From positions 62,001 to 126,000 of the forward strand of contig JASANG010003266.1 in the NCBI GenBank assembly GCA_030248215.1: a stretch of DNA of 64,000 nt, in the 5' to 3' direction. The stretch is from Enoplolaimus lenunculus. Taxonomy: Eukaryota; Nematoda; Enoplea; Enoplida; Thoracostomopsidae. Position numbers and translations under genes: made by a program. Below are positions 34,601-47,000 of the stretch, in pieces. A model generated the notes under the pieces. The model searched no databases and was not told where the DNA came from. It worked only from the letters and a program-made list of their open reading frames with translations. The first letter of the stretch is position 1; every line of letters begins with the position of its first letter.

Positions 34601-37600
34601 CTGTTCCGCCCTGTTCTTTACATTGCTCCAAGCGTTCATGGGGTTTCCATTTGAAATGTGTCGTTCAGAATATCATTGCCACGTCAAATGTGTTGAAATT
34701 GGCATACTTTAAGCTCAGTTGACAAAATTTTATAGCAGCCAATCAAAAATTTGTCTTACCGATCACAAACTGATCATTGAAACATTTGACCTTGGGTACG
34801 CAAGTTATTGTGAAAAATGCATTTTAAATTTCAGAGGTAACTGATACCGAAGAAGATATATACGCGTCTGATACAGAGCATGGTCCGCCAACGCCTATTT
34901 TATCTCGAATCGGCGGCCGAGTGCGGACTGGCACAAGTCGCTCTCTCCGAGGCGTTACGTCTGCCCGAAGGGCAAGCAGCATACGGGGGTCCACAGCTCC
35001 GCTAACATTCTTAAATATGAACGTATGGGAGGGATGTGTTCATGAAATCTTGCGATCTATCCGTTGTGGTCCGCCCAGTCCCCTCAAACTGGGAGTTATT
35101 AAACCTCAAATTCGATTTGTAATCAACCGAATCAAAGGTACAACGTCTCAATGCCAGCCTAGTGGGCAACCAGTCCCTAGTGGCAAAAAACGGCCAAGTA
35201 CAACCAGTGCTATGGGGGGTAGAAAAGTCTCAGCGCCTGGACGCAGCGATCAGCCGCCAGGGATGGCAACTAACGGCGGGGCTGAAGTCAAACTTAATCG
35301 CCAGAAAAGTGCCAGTGCTCGTGCGTTAAGTCGAAAATCGTCATTGCAGTTGGGAGCGTTTACAAGCTGTGTACAGGGAAGTAAGACTTGCGGTTGCAAT
35401 ATGGACACAATCACTGAAATGTGTGTTGGAGCTTGGCTAGAATACTATGCGGTTCAGCATCCAGAGTAAGTGCTGTTTATTCTATTTTATTGTTCACGAA
35501 GTATTAAACCTATAACATCATACAGAGGAGGATCTAAAAAATTTTGACGGGGACGGGCGGGCTGGCAAATGTTATGAGAAACGCAAAAATTGTAAGGTAG
35601 GAACCTTATCATTTTATCACCGAAAAGGTTTCTTAAGGAAAAAATTGTAACGTAGGAACCTTATCATTTTATCACCAAAAAATTTTCTGAGGGCGAAAAA
35701 TTGTAAGGTAGGCACCTTACCATTTTGTCACAAAACCATTCTGCCGGGATGAAACTTGTTTTTTAGAAAAAATATTTTCTGACGGACAAAATTGTAAGGT
35801 CTTACCATTTTAACCCGCAAAAAATTATCACGGAGGGGGGCTTACGGCCCCCTGCTCCCCCTCTGGATCCGCTCGTGATATTATAGTGTAAACCGTATAT
35901 TCGCCTCCGGTAAAAATCGATATCCGTTTCCGGCATGCAATGTGATTTGCCTATTAAACACTGAAATGCGCTTTGACGCTTGGTCTGGGTATTACTCGGT
36001 ATTGCAATTCAAACAATAAAGTCTTGTTTACTTCGTTGTGTATTTCACTGAGGAACTTGTACAGAAAATACTAAATTCCGTATCTGCTTATGCAAGCACA
36101 CGAAACCTCGGTATATTCTTATGTTCATATTTTCGGTTATTATGATCACCAATCCATTTCCGTTTTCATTTCCCGTATTCGTTTACATCCTGCTTCATAG
36201 CAGAAGCGTAAATGGGTAAAGATTTCTTTACCCTGTCCGCGCTTCAACCGTGAAACTTTCATTTTATCTATGAGTATACCGTGCTGTTCAGAATACACTT
36301 GTCTAGTTTTCCATGTGTACTGTATTTTAGTCCGTTTGGACTACGTAGGTGCTCCCATTAATATCATTGTCCTTGAAAATTACAAACAATTTCATGAACG
36401 ACACAACGGTAGATGTCACTACTAAAATTGCCGAAACCTGCAACAAAAATTCTACCGGAGAGATGATTCCGATTTTTACCAGAGTCTCATAGACAAACCA
36501 CTGCGGTAGTATTAGCATATTCCTAAACCTAAGCCTAAGCCTAAGCCATAGCTACGAATGAGTTTATAGCTAAAGCCTAAGCAAAAAATTAGTCCAAAGC
36601 ATAAACTTACTCTATGGCAGCCTCGCAGAAAAACGTTCCGCCCTAATTTTTACATGGGCGGGCCCATTTTCCAATGACCTAACGCAAATTGGTACACCAA
36701 AGCACGCTTATATAGTCATGAAGTTTAGTATATTGCCCCCAAATAGCTCTTTTAAAAACAATGTCACATTTCTGGATTTCAAAATGAATAAATAATATGA
36801 TACACATTTCGCTTTGTTCGAACAGTAAAAGATTATAATCTGCAGTATTTTGTGCGCAAATTGCATAACAAAATGTGCAAATATATCTTTCGTCTTCGAC
36901 TTTTAATATCTAATAAAAAATAGGACAAATTTGATAATAATTTAAGTCGAACAAAAAATCTCTGTTAATAGATACGTTTGAGAGTACAACACGATAATTC
37001 CATATCAAAAGCAACAACGTCTGGTGACGTAGCACTTAAAATTTTCAACAATTTGAGATTCTAACGGTCCTAAATAGGACAAGGAAACACATTGAAGACC
37101 ACAAAGCATACCGCCACATTGCGGGAGCAGGATTGGGCGGGTGAAAAATTGCTATTACCTAAGCTAGTCAGTGAGCGTCGAACAAGCAAAAGTTTATGCT
37201 TTATTTAGTTGGGTTTGAAAACCTATGGTTTTAGGTTTATTTTATTTAAAAATTCCGATAATTTGTTCGCAAAGTCGTACCAAAACTTATACCAAAATGC
37301 ACCGAACGATACATTTTTGTAAAATTATAAAACATTTTCATTTCCGAAATTGCCGGAGCCTCCGGAGCAAATCGTACCGCGGCCGGCGGTGAATTTTTCC
37401 AGAGCCGAATGCAGACCTTCAGTGGTATACCCTGTTAGATAACAAAAAATATTGGTTTGATGGACGTCACGAACCCTGCCTGGACCCTCCCTGAGATTTG
37501 ATTCATCTCTGAGTTCAGTAGCCATATATACAATACCAGGGTGCAACCAAGAGGAATTTTTCGGTAACAAGTATTTTTTGGTTTCCGATTCCGGTATTTT

Positions 37601-39907
37601 TTCATTCTCCGGTTCCGGTGTTTTGTAATTCCGGTTGCACCCTGTACACTACATATGAGCCATTCATTTGGTGAATTCTAAAAAATTAATGGTTTCAGAC
37701 AAGCTTACGATCAATCAATTGAAATTGCCGCATACGTCACATCTCATCATAAACCGGTGTTTTTGAATTCGTTAACTAAACTCTATCCGTACAGCGGTAA
37801 TTTGTTTCGACCGGCATTCAACGGATTGTTTGAATTCGGCATATCAGAAGGACACATTGAAATATTTCCGTAAGTTAAAAACGATTCAAACAACGTTTCA
37901 GCGCTTCTTTGATGTTTCTTGTTGCTAAATACGAATTAGAAAATCTAAACGAAAGCTGAATATATTATCGCTAAATGTTTTCATTATATTCATTGTAAAA
38001 TTGTGTATGCGTAATAACTTCAGTTCAACCATTAGTGAAGTCATTGAACGTATAATCATTTCCTGATTTACTAAATAAATTCTATTTTAACGATCCACAT
38101 TTTAGTCGATTTTCAGTGCCGACATCAACGAGTCTAAAATTTTGGATAGATCCCGCTGGCTTGTTCTGCATTATTGTGTAAACAACTCTTTTTCTAAAGT
38201 GCTGAAAAATTTTGTTTAGCTTATATATTAATGTTTTAGATTCGTTGAGTCAGCAGCGCAGTATGATTACGACACTGTCACACGTGCTCATATCGATCGT
38301 ATTGAGAAAATCATGCGCCAATCACAATGGGGCGATGAAATTCAAGCGATATTTAACGTTTTCAAAGCGTGCGCAGAAACGAATCCTGGTGAATTAATGC
38401 ATGGACGTGGAAAAGGTAAATAGGTTCATGTTTTAGTTTTAGTTCATTTTGCAAACTATACATGTCAACTGATTGCATAACCATGTTATCCTGACGGACC
38501 TTTTTTTAAATCATTAGGTGAGAAATGAAACACAGCAAAAGCTAAAACCATCACTGGATTCCGGCATTCTTCGAACGGGTGACAATTTAGCAGGATGTAT
38601 TAACCACGATTTGACCAATAGGATGTGGGAAGCGTTTAAAGAATAGCGACGCGACAGTATTATAAGCATATTACTAAGCCTAAGCCTACTTAAGCCTAAA
38701 CCTAAGCGCAAAATGAGCATATTCTTAAGCCTAAGCCTAAGCGGCAAATGTAAAGAACAGGGCGGAACAATATCATAAACATATTCCTAAGCCTAAGCCT
38801 AAGCCTGATCCTAAGCCTAAGCATAAGAATGAGCATATTCCTGAGCCTAAGCCTTTGTCTAAAACAAGCAAAAATTCGTGTAAAGCTTAAGCTTACTGTT
38901 TTCTAGTCCCATAGAAAACGTTCCGCCCCTGATCTTTACATGGGACAGCCTAAACCAAGCAAAAATAGTCTAAAACTTAAGCTTATAAGAGGGATGGGTC
39001 CCCGTTTTGAGTCCCAATCAATAAGAGTCCGTTCTCCTAATAAGAGACCGAAAGCGGATAGAGTCCCTAAACCCTAATTAGAGTCCATAAATGTCAATTA
39101 CCCCTAATTGTAGCGCATAAATGACTCCAGGACCAAATAAAGTTGAGATCGAAATTTCAAAGCATACAAAGTTTTGGAAGTACGTCCCTAAGTATAACCT
39201 TGCATTATCGCACAAGCTATTGACACCCATTGAAGTGACCAGATCGTAGTACGCGTATAAAAGGCCATCCGCTTATATACCTTACTCTAAACCAAACAGG
39301 GATATAATGGTGTAAACATTGACTCGAAAACAATAAGCGAAATTGCAGCCTCAAACAAAACACACAAATTAGAAGAGCACTCTTTTAAATTCAACTCAAT
39401 TCGAAACTTACTTTTCCATTTGTTTCAACAGATTACTACTCAGTCGCATTCAAATACACGTCGCCAACTCAACACAGCCTTGTGTTGACCTCAAACGAAA
39501 TACTTCGTCTTATTGGTTTGAGCGATTTATCGGAAGCAGGACGCATAGCAAACCTTTATCGAACAACTTACGGGCCAGTCATAACCGCAGCACGTAGCAC
39601 TAGCGGGTCAATATTACTAAAGGGTTCTTCAATCGGAGGACGAGAGATGCCAAATTGCCACGGGTTACCCCTCGATACGTGTCTTATATTGTTGCACGAC
39701 GCACTCTATTGTATGATATATTATGCAATGTTTCACGCGAGCGCCCTGAAAACACATGAATGCTGGATCGAACAATGTGCAAAGCATAGTGAAACCAAAG
39801 AAAACGCCAATCGCGTATTGAAAATATTGAAAAGTAAAGATAGTTCCGGATTTGGATTCAACGCGTTGCGAAATAGCGGAACGTCGACGACTTGTGTAAT
39901 TTTGTGA
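31691..39907 (+). CDS. Unrecognised 755-aa protein with C-terminal CaaX prenylation box (CVIL)
   Basis: Seven exons: 31691-31799, 32116-32371, 33710-34158, 34835-35465, 37699-37869, 38240-38415, 39432-39907; 2268 bases, 755 aa plus stop, all GT-AG and phase-matched. I do not recognise the family. The N-terminal half (about 37-270) looks all-helical and repeat-like (ACATLTTFLASHGAVEL, NASAIESADHLCEYV), suggesting an ARM/HEAT-type solenoid (inference). A basic Ser/Arg-rich stretch and a Gly/Pro/Ser-rich linker lie in exon 4. The end, TTCVIL, is a CaaX box whose final Leu favours geranylgeranylation, so membrane anchoring is likely. The start ATG directly follows ACATTTAG, so it may sit just after a cis or trans splice acceptor. 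Introns hold MITEs of several families, among them the large intron 4 (35466-37698). Confidence 0.82.
31927..32092. mobile_element. CCCGTAGCCAGC-ended MITE (family K) in intron 1
   Basis: Begins CAGGCCCGTAGCCAGC and contains GGGGCATACAAGGGTTCGC; the right end has the G-rich block GGGGGGGCTGAGCCCCCCC. It lies just before CaaX-gene exon 2. Confidence 0.6.
32391..32827. mobile_element. mariner-like MITE (family D), intact ends
   Basis: Inverted ends TACTGTAGTGACCCGAATAA and TTATTCGGGTCAATACAGTA with TA at both edges, typical of Tc1/mariner derivatives. The inside has GGACTCTTATTAGG-type blocks. Confidence 0.85.
33077..33262 (-). mobile_element. TTAGGC MITE (subfamily B)
   Basis: GAGCCAATGTTACTGTTAAGG to CCTAAAAGTAACATGGCC with a short CCTAAG array. 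Confidence 0.85.
33264..33592. mobile_element. Family M MITE, second copy
   Basis: Starts GCAAGAGTGCGTAATGAC and ends CATCCACTCTTGATAAAAG; shares AACTGGGTACATTCTGTG with the copy at 17,790. It directly abuts the subfamily-B MITE. Confidence 0.75.
34483..34629 (+). mobile_element. TTAGGC MITE (subfamily A) with target duplication
   Basis: GGCCCACGTAAAGATCAGG to TTTACATTGCTCC, flanked by AAGCGTT on both sides (34476-34482, 34630-34636). It lies in CaaX-gene intron 3. Confidence 0.88.
35526..35877 (+). mobile_element. GGATCC-ended element J2
   Basis: GGAGGATCTAAAAAATTTTG to CCCCCTCTGGATCCGCTC. It has five internal variants of a unit with AATTGTAAGGTAGGAACC and TTATCATTTTATCACC. Confidence 0.7.
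36497..36663 (-). mobile_element. TTAGGC MITE (subfamily A)
   Basis: CGGTAGTATTAGCATATTCC start, CCTAAG arrays, GCAGAAAAACGTTCCGCCC and TTTTTACATGGGCGGGCCC end; left terminus lost. Confidence 0.75.
37537..37644. mobile_element. Short CCGGAA-type hAT MITE (family E)
   Basis: Ends CAGGGTGCAACC and GGTTGCACCCTG, and internal TTCCGGTATTTT blocks; only 108 bp, a deleted copy in the intron before exon 5. Confidence 0.7.
38643..38985 (-). mobile_element. TTAGGC MITE, older copy split by a younger one
   Basis: The left part (38643-38742) has GCGACAGTATTATAAGC and CCTAAG arrays. The right part (about 38946-38985) resumes with AAACCAAGCAAAAATAGTC and AAACTTAAGCTTA, the usual core order, after the inner copy. 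Confidence 0.75.
38743..38945 (-). mobile_element. TTAGGC MITE nested in another copy
   Basis: GGCAAATGTAAAGAACAGGG to GATCTTTACATGGGA, flanked by AGCCTAAG and AGCCTAAA; the target was a CCTAAG array of the older copy. Confidence 0.85.
38986..39246. mobile_element. mariner-like MITE (family D), inverted and eroded
   Basis: AAGAGGGATGGGTCCCCG at the left, CTAATTAGAGTCCATAAATG and ATTGACACCCATTGAAGTGA at the right; same blocks as the copy at 32,391 in reverse order. Confidence 0.7.
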
Positions 39908-40109
39908 AAATTTTTCAAAATAACTTTGAAACACTGAAATGTGGAATGCACATTGTTTTTTCCTGTCTGTAAAATGGCAAAAAATCGATTTTATTTTTCA
40001 AGTACAATGCCATTTGCAAAGTAAAAAATCGATAAACGGCCCGCGTCATTTAACTGTTTCCTTTTCACAAGCGCTGAAAAATGCTCCCGTATAAAAAATC
40101 TGCAACACA

Positions 40110-40115
40110 AATAAA
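40110..40115 (+). terminator. Poly(A) signal of the CaaX-protein gene
   Basis: AATAAA lies about 205 bases after the stop codon of the plus-strand gene ending at 39,907, in AT-rich sequence and before the next MITE. Confidence 0.55.
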
Positions 40116-40238
40116 GTTCATTTTCCGATTGGAAACACTGACAGCAGTGCGTGCAGTGGATGTAGGTATATCGCCAACTTAACCGCGGTCCACCTTTGAC
40201 ATGGTTCGTAAAAATGCGAATTTCAGTATAAACCGATC

Positions 40239-40408
40239 GGCCTATGTATAGAACAGGGCCCCGATTGTTTTCCGAAGGGGCTATAATGGAGTCAGTTTAA
40301 GTTTAGACTAATTTTTTGCTTAGGCTTAGGAATACGCTCATCCATACGCTTAGGCTTAGGAATATGCTAATATATACTACTGTTCCGGCCCTGCTCTATA
40401 CATGGGCC
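40239..40408 (+). mobile_element. TTAGGC MITE with exact 8-bp target duplication
   Basis: GGCCTATGTATAGAACAGGG to CTATACATGGGCC, flanked by exact AACCGATC (40231-40238, 40409-40416). Confidence 0.92.
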
Positions 40409-41209
40409 AACCGATCTCTACTGTTGGCCGCCGGATATCACACAAACTTAGTCACTCAAATCGCGCCAAGTATAATATATTTGATTTAAACATCAACTGT
40501 AAATGCTCTCAAATAACAAAACAAGAACTTTTATTTCGAAAACTTATACGAAGAATGAACTCGCTTTAATATGCCATATTACAAAAATCCTGTCACACCT
40601 ATCAGCTATGACACATAATTCAAGCTTCCTACATACAAACGGCACAGAGTGTTCGGTCCAGTTTCCTTGGAATATATTTTGAATCTATAGACCAAAATTA
40701 TGATACGCTAATTATATACAAAGTACGTGCTTACGTCATGCATTAGATCAGTACTTACCGGATCAAAATATCCTGTTGTACCATGATGCGAGACCATGCA
40801 GAAACACGGTTTTGCTGATGAGCTTCATAAATTCTGCTTAAATTGGAAAACCAACCAGAATCGACAAATTCTTTCCTGTACAAAACAACTGCCTTAAAAC
40901 AAGAATTATAATACCAAACTCTCTTCAGAGTTCAGAGACATCAAATGTAGGATTTTTTGACGGTGACAAATTCTATTTGATATTTGTGCTGTAGGTAGGA
41001 TAAACCTTAGAATATACGCAATAAAAATTGAACACGACTTACAACACACCACACACGTATAGCACAAACGACCCCGTACAATACAGCCAAGAACAAAGAC
41101 ACCTACAGACATACATGTAAATCATCAAAGTTCAAACACAAATATACTGAAAACTTAAACTTACAAAACCAAAATTGCAACCTGTCATTCAACCCAGTTA
41201 AGACGTTTC

Positions 41210-42024
41210 GGCCAATGTATAGAACAGACCATAACAGCGTTATAAACATATTCCTCAGCCTAAGCCAGGGTATTTTTTTCAAATGTACGACGTGTGCAAA
41301 CATGTACATTTTCAAACTGAACTGCGCATTTAGGAATACACCTGTGCATTTTTTGCTTTTTATATATGACGACGTTGAATGACTGGTTTCTAGTTCTTAG
41401 GTCACAACACACATACAAAATGTTTGGTACTTAGGTTAACGTACGTATTTGATTTCACATAGTGAGCTGGAACATTTTCTGTAGTTATTTGGTATATTTA
41501 TTTCCTGATTAGTTATTTGGTATATTTATTTCCTGATAACTGATTTCGGCTTCAGCTTAACCCTTTCTCACATGAATATTTTCAATTTCATATGAGATGT
41601 AATTTCAAGGTATTAGATTCGTTTCCCAGTCTCACGGGTGGGAGGCGTTTACGATGACCTCTGAGCTATAGGAGCTTGACGCTCGAGCCCGAGTAGGCTC
41701 TCACGTCTTGTGAAGATTTTGCACTGCGCAACTAAAAACTGGTTACAGTGTGTGTATTGCTCGTACATTATTGTATTTACTTGCTCATAGTATACTCTAT
41801 GAGTGAAGGGCTTAAGTTACTGTGCATTTCGATGTGCATTTTCAAAAATTTGAGCGCATTTTCAAGCAAAGGCGTGCAAATGCACCGTAACATGCACAAA
41901 AATCTCTAGCCTAAGCGTAAGAATGCGCCTACGCATAAGCCTACGCAAAAAATAGTTTAAAGCTTAAGCTTATTCTATTGTAGTCTCGCAGAAATACGTT
42001 CGGCCACTGATGTTTACATGGGCC
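41210..42024 (-). mobile_element. TTAGGC MITE interrupted by another element
   Basis: Left end GGCCAATGTATAGAACAG and CCTCAGCCTAAGCC (41210-41268). The body resumes at about 41,906 with CCTAAGCGTAAGAATG and ends TGTTTACATGGGCC. Confidence 0.75.
41269..41905. mobile_element. About 640-bp element inserted in a TTAGGC MITE
   Basis: Begins AGGGTATTTTTTTCAAATG with TGTACATTTTC nearby; ends GTAACATGCACAAAAATCTCT, with loosely inverted termini. No ORF was found. Confidence 0.55.
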
Positions 42025-42477
42025 GATGCTTCAAACGCTGTACAAAACATAGACGGATAAAGTTAGCTGATAAAAGAATGTATCACCCACCGGAAGTCTT
42101 TAGTAAAAATTAGTTCAGATTTGCTAAAGTTGTTTCAGTAATCCATCGCTTCTTAAACATCATCTTTAATTTCAGTCTTTTAGTAGGTGCTAATTCGAAC
42201 GCAATGACTTTCCGTGTGTTCCTGAATGACGGGTTTTTTAATAAACCGTGCAAACTATTCAGCAAAATATAAAACAGTTGAAAAACACACACATACTTCA
42301 CCGGTGAAAGTGCAAAGACATTTTATACATACACATTTATAAACATATGTATTAATACGTATATATACACAAACGCTATAAATTTCCAAGAGTATAAATA
42401 GAGCAGAATCCAGCTTGAATAGAATGTAAAACAAACCAAAAATCTACTTACGATCTTGACCTGTTCTCAAATGTGTG

Positions 42478-42691
42478 TGCGACAATGCAAGAATATACTT
42501 AGGAATGTACTTTCAAAACTTAAGTATGCTTTAAAGTTTCGAACTCAACTTTATTTGGTCCTGGAGTTATACACTACAATTTGGGACAATTGACATTTAT
42601 GGACTCTAATTAAGGTTTAGGGACTATATCCGTTTCCGGACTCTTATTAGGGATACAAACTCCTCACCCTCTTATTCGGGTCACTACAGTA
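42478..42691. mobile_element. mariner-like MITE (family D), left end lost
   Basis: TACTTAGGAATGTACTTTC blocks and right end TTATTCGGGTCACTACAGTA. Confidence 0.8.
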
Positions 42692-44059
42692 GGCGCATAC
42701 GGAATTGAAAATAAGGACCCTTATCATCAACTGGTAACAGGTGCTATACGCATTTGGAAATATGGGTGCGTGAAGGATAACCTATGCACATTCGGTTCCA
42801 CTTTATGAATTCATTTGTTCAGCTCAAAGAAAAAAATTAATGCTTATCGTTGCAGCCAATTTTTGTGCTTAGACTTTTGTATATAAAATAATAGAACAAA
42901 TTAATCATCAAAGAGATCAACACGCAATTATTGCTACGTTGTTTTAAAATTGTAGTGTTTTATATTCTGCAAAATCGGTGGCTGCTGCATATTAGAAACA
43001 AGTCATTGAATATGTAATTCGTTTTCAATACTACGGTTCATATATATACATGTCCAGTAGCAACACAAAAACATGACTAGGTAGCAATTTACAGCATATA
43101 ATACAAGAAAAACAATATTTTTTGGTGATCAATGACGAAAAACTAAACCCACAACCAACTAAAATACGGAACAGAGAAGAAAAAAATGCAAATAACGTAT
43201 ATCTAATAAGCTGTACAAATTTGGTCTTTAAGTCAGCTTAAACTGCTGAAATAACTTATACTGGTATATAAAAAGAACATGCGATTTTACATATCTGAAA
43301 ATGTTAATACATAATCCGTCGACTAAGTATGTACTTAACTTTGTAAACAAAACAAAAAAGCCTGTGTGATGACAGGGACGGTGTCAGTATTTAATTTTGA
43401 GCTATGTGTTTATCAGGTCAAAAATGTTTACTGCATATTAACCGAAGTGTAACGAAACTGTTAAGACACAAGAAATTAGCAAACATTTTAGCTAGTGAGT
43501 GCTTACGTACGAGCTTAAGCATAAGATTTAAGTTTGATACGGATAAAATCACAAAGATGTTAATTAAACGTATATACAATCATGATCACACAATACAACA
43601 ACTGCTTACAACTGAGTTCGCTAAATGCGTCAACAACAAAGGGGCTAACCACACTGCTACAAACAATAAGCATGTCACTATCACCACTCTGTAAACCGTG
43701 ACTTATATGCACACTAGCAAAGTGCGAAACCGGATCAAACTTTGTAAAAGCTAGACGGCCTATCAAATTTTCGCCACGACATTATAACAATATTTCAAAC
43801 AAAACTCATCACTAAATGCGATAAAAAGCCGCCAGCTGTAAGTAGTTGGTCGCGTGAACATATTTTTAAGTGATGGAGAACACCAGAAGATGCAAATACA
43901 AGTAGTAGACATATATTAAATAAGATGAAAATAACACCGAAACAGCCATTAAACAGACGATTTAATCTCATCCGACGCATACCGTCTGACTAAAACAACA
44001 CTTAATGCCAGACTATCCAAAACTACTGCACGATTTCCTTCAAGCATAAACGAACCATA

Positions 44060-47000
44060 TTAGTCTGGTTTGTATGCCGGTGACGTCTCTTCTGGCGCAG
44101 ACTGTCGCAGTTTTCGGTTTTGTATTTTGTCGGCAGAAGCTGGCGGGACACCCGAGCTAGGGCTAGACAACTGCGAATATAAGCAATCGCGTTTCACTGG
44201 CGAACTTAAAGGGGACGGCGTGGAAATACTTCTGCACGTGATACTGGCACCACCTCTGACCGAAGAAGAATGAGCTGTTTTGTGTTTTTGGTTGACAGTC
44301 ACACCGGAGGTATTATTCGCGCTGGCTTGTGTACCTGACGAAGGCGAGCACGCTTTCTGAATTGTTCCACTGTTTCCTGAAGATCCTTTTCGCGTTCGTG
44401 GCTTCGGTGGAGGTCTTTCCTAAAAATATATTGATCAATAGACGTTATTGCGTCAGGGTTTTACTTGCGTTTTTGTCCGTAGCCACACAGTGGTTTTAAA
44501 AAAGCGCAAAATAATTGCAAAAATCTACTTGTTTCATGTAAATACTAACAGGTGTTTCTTGGCAATGGGAACACCAGTTGGGTTATTTAAGGCTAAAGCT
44601 CAATTTTCTATAAAAGCTTTTCAAATGAACTGCGAATTGCGTTTTTAAACTGCGGATATATAACCATACAATTAGATGCCATTACATTAACTTGACAAAG
44701 TCAAGAATGTGGTAGCCACTACATCCTCTCATAGCTTACAAACTATAACCATTTAACGCGTTAACTTATTTCTTGAACTCAACTGTGCAGTAAGCAAACA
44801 CTTAGCTTGCTGTACTATAAGAAATCAATGTGTAGACAGTACACTATATACAGAGACTGGGAGTTAAAATTAAAATTATTGTTTTGTTTACCTCAACAAT
44901 TATTTCGTCATCGTCTACAATGTTGAGCATCCATAGCTTCTTACGAGGATAGCGCAATTCTTCAATTCCACAAGAACCTAGCTGAACAAGTTCCATGTCG
45001 ACATATAACAAAGTTAGTCTAAAACAGAAGTTTAAAACATCTATATACGTTTAAATTTTCCAACAGCGATTACATTTCATAGAAAGCAGGAACATGAACC
45101 GGTACAAGAATTGTAACTATTGTGGACCACCAAGTTATTGCTAATTGACTATAACAGAAAATTACGATCCTTTCTGGTACTGATGCATATTCTGACTCAA
45201 AAATAAAAATTAAATTAGATAAATTTTGTTTGGAAAACTAGTTAGTCAGACGAAGAAATTTTCATAACATGTTGTGATGATTAAATTTGATTTTTAAAAT
45301 GCAGAATTTTTAAACGGTCTATATTTTTAATATCTGGATGTAATACAACGTTGTGAAAATTTCTTGGTCAATCCTGAGTGATTATTTGGTCTATGTTCAA
45401 CGAAACAGAACAAAAGAACTGCATGCAATGCTTGCGTATCGATTTCATCGTGCGTCATGGAATAAAAGCTTACATGGCTCTCAATTTACAATTACACAAA
45501 TCTGACGCACCTTGAGCAATGAACACATGAGACTTACCGTTCAGTCGCTATTCCAACCAGCGGAGATAGCAGCTGTTTGAGCGCTGTAACATCTTGCTCT
45601 AGCGAAATGACTAGAGACATTGATTGTGGTCCAGGCGGGTATTTCACGTTTACGCGAGCTTCTTTACACGGCGTTAAATCGATTTCAGCTAAACGATTTA
45701 GCCTCCCGTGTATCGCGACCAATTCGTGAAAACTGGAAACAAAAATATAAACTGTGAAAAAGAAAACGGGCTTTACTAACAACTAAAACAAGTGAACTGA
45801 AATGGAATAGGATAAAAAGCGAATCCACAATCAGGGATAACAGTGTTGTCATGCAATAGTTTTTACATACACTGAATTTGAAGACAGCGGCTTTCAATAC
45901 AAACTAACTAAACATTGCACAAATTAAGCTAGTTTTAACCTATTTGGTAAGCACTGAGTTAACGGTTGCAAACAAAAAGCTACCGTTCTGGCTTGTGACT
46001 GCTATCTAGAAAGTATCGAATGAAATAACGCTCGGCTTCTTCGCGTTGTTCTGAGGTCACCGGTGAACCGTTTAGAGCGCTGATGTCAGGGAGCAAAGCA
46101 ATTGGAAATGCGCGCTTTTCCATATCATTTTCGAGAGTCTGCAATACTTCTTAATTTTAACAGTTGAGCGACAACACCCAGCGAATTCCAATTTTAGTAC
46201 AAGATCTTTAAAAATAGACAAGTTACAACATTACACCATTATAAATGCGAAGACTTAAAACCTCATTTAAATTAAGTTTTTCAAATAAAAACGCAACATA
46301 GATTACAGTTTCCCTGATCACACGCACTTCCAATTCATCTGCAAAACGTATCAGCTAAAAATCGACATTTTACAGAGCCAATGCCGCTACTCACGAAAAA
46401 TGCCGATTATTACCGATGCTCATTAATCCGCACATCGCTAGTAAATATTTCTACAAACTAAACCATCGGCAGTCTGAAACCACAACAAGACTAAAGCGAC
46501 ACTGCCTTACCGGTTAGATTCACGGCAGCCAGTGAAAATTTCAAAACAAAAAGACTCAAGAAAAAGTAATAGTCCTAGCTGAACCTTACGTCGAGCAAAG
46601 GAAGTTCTTTGAGCCGAATATCGGTCAGTAGAGGAAAGCAACGCAATTTGTTAAATTCATTCCAGTCTGCAATTTGCCAGCCTTTAATGTTCAATACTTG
46701 TAAACAGCCAAAATAATCGTTGATTTGATCAATTGAGCCAAAATTCGGCACTGCATTATCAGCTAAAATGAAAATATTCTATTTTTTGGTTTAAATCATA
46801 TCACCGTTTTATGGATTTAGAACGACCGTCGCTGGAAAATCATGGAAACGAACGTTTCAAAAAATGCATTATACCAGTCGTAGTGGGACTACATTTATTG
46901 AGCGAAGCTCGAACACCCGTAAGCAATTAAGGTAATATGCAAATTAGTTGTTAGCTAACTATTCATTTGTCGGTTTTGTAGGTTTGTAAGCAATTTCCTC

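Larger units (their letters stand above)
39908..44059. other. Convergent spacer between CaaX-protein and TBCEL genes
   Basis: Both genes end here. It contains TTAGGC MITEs at 40,239 and 41,210-42,024 (interrupted), a family-D element at 42,478 and otherwise AT-rich DNA. A 96-codon plus-strand ORF at 43,404-43,694 is not supported by any motif. Confidence 0.6.

Noticed and set aside
43404-43694. 96-codon plus-strand ORF after the TBCEL 3' end
   Set aside because: Low-complexity composition, no domain, and antisense to the likely TBCEL 3' region.
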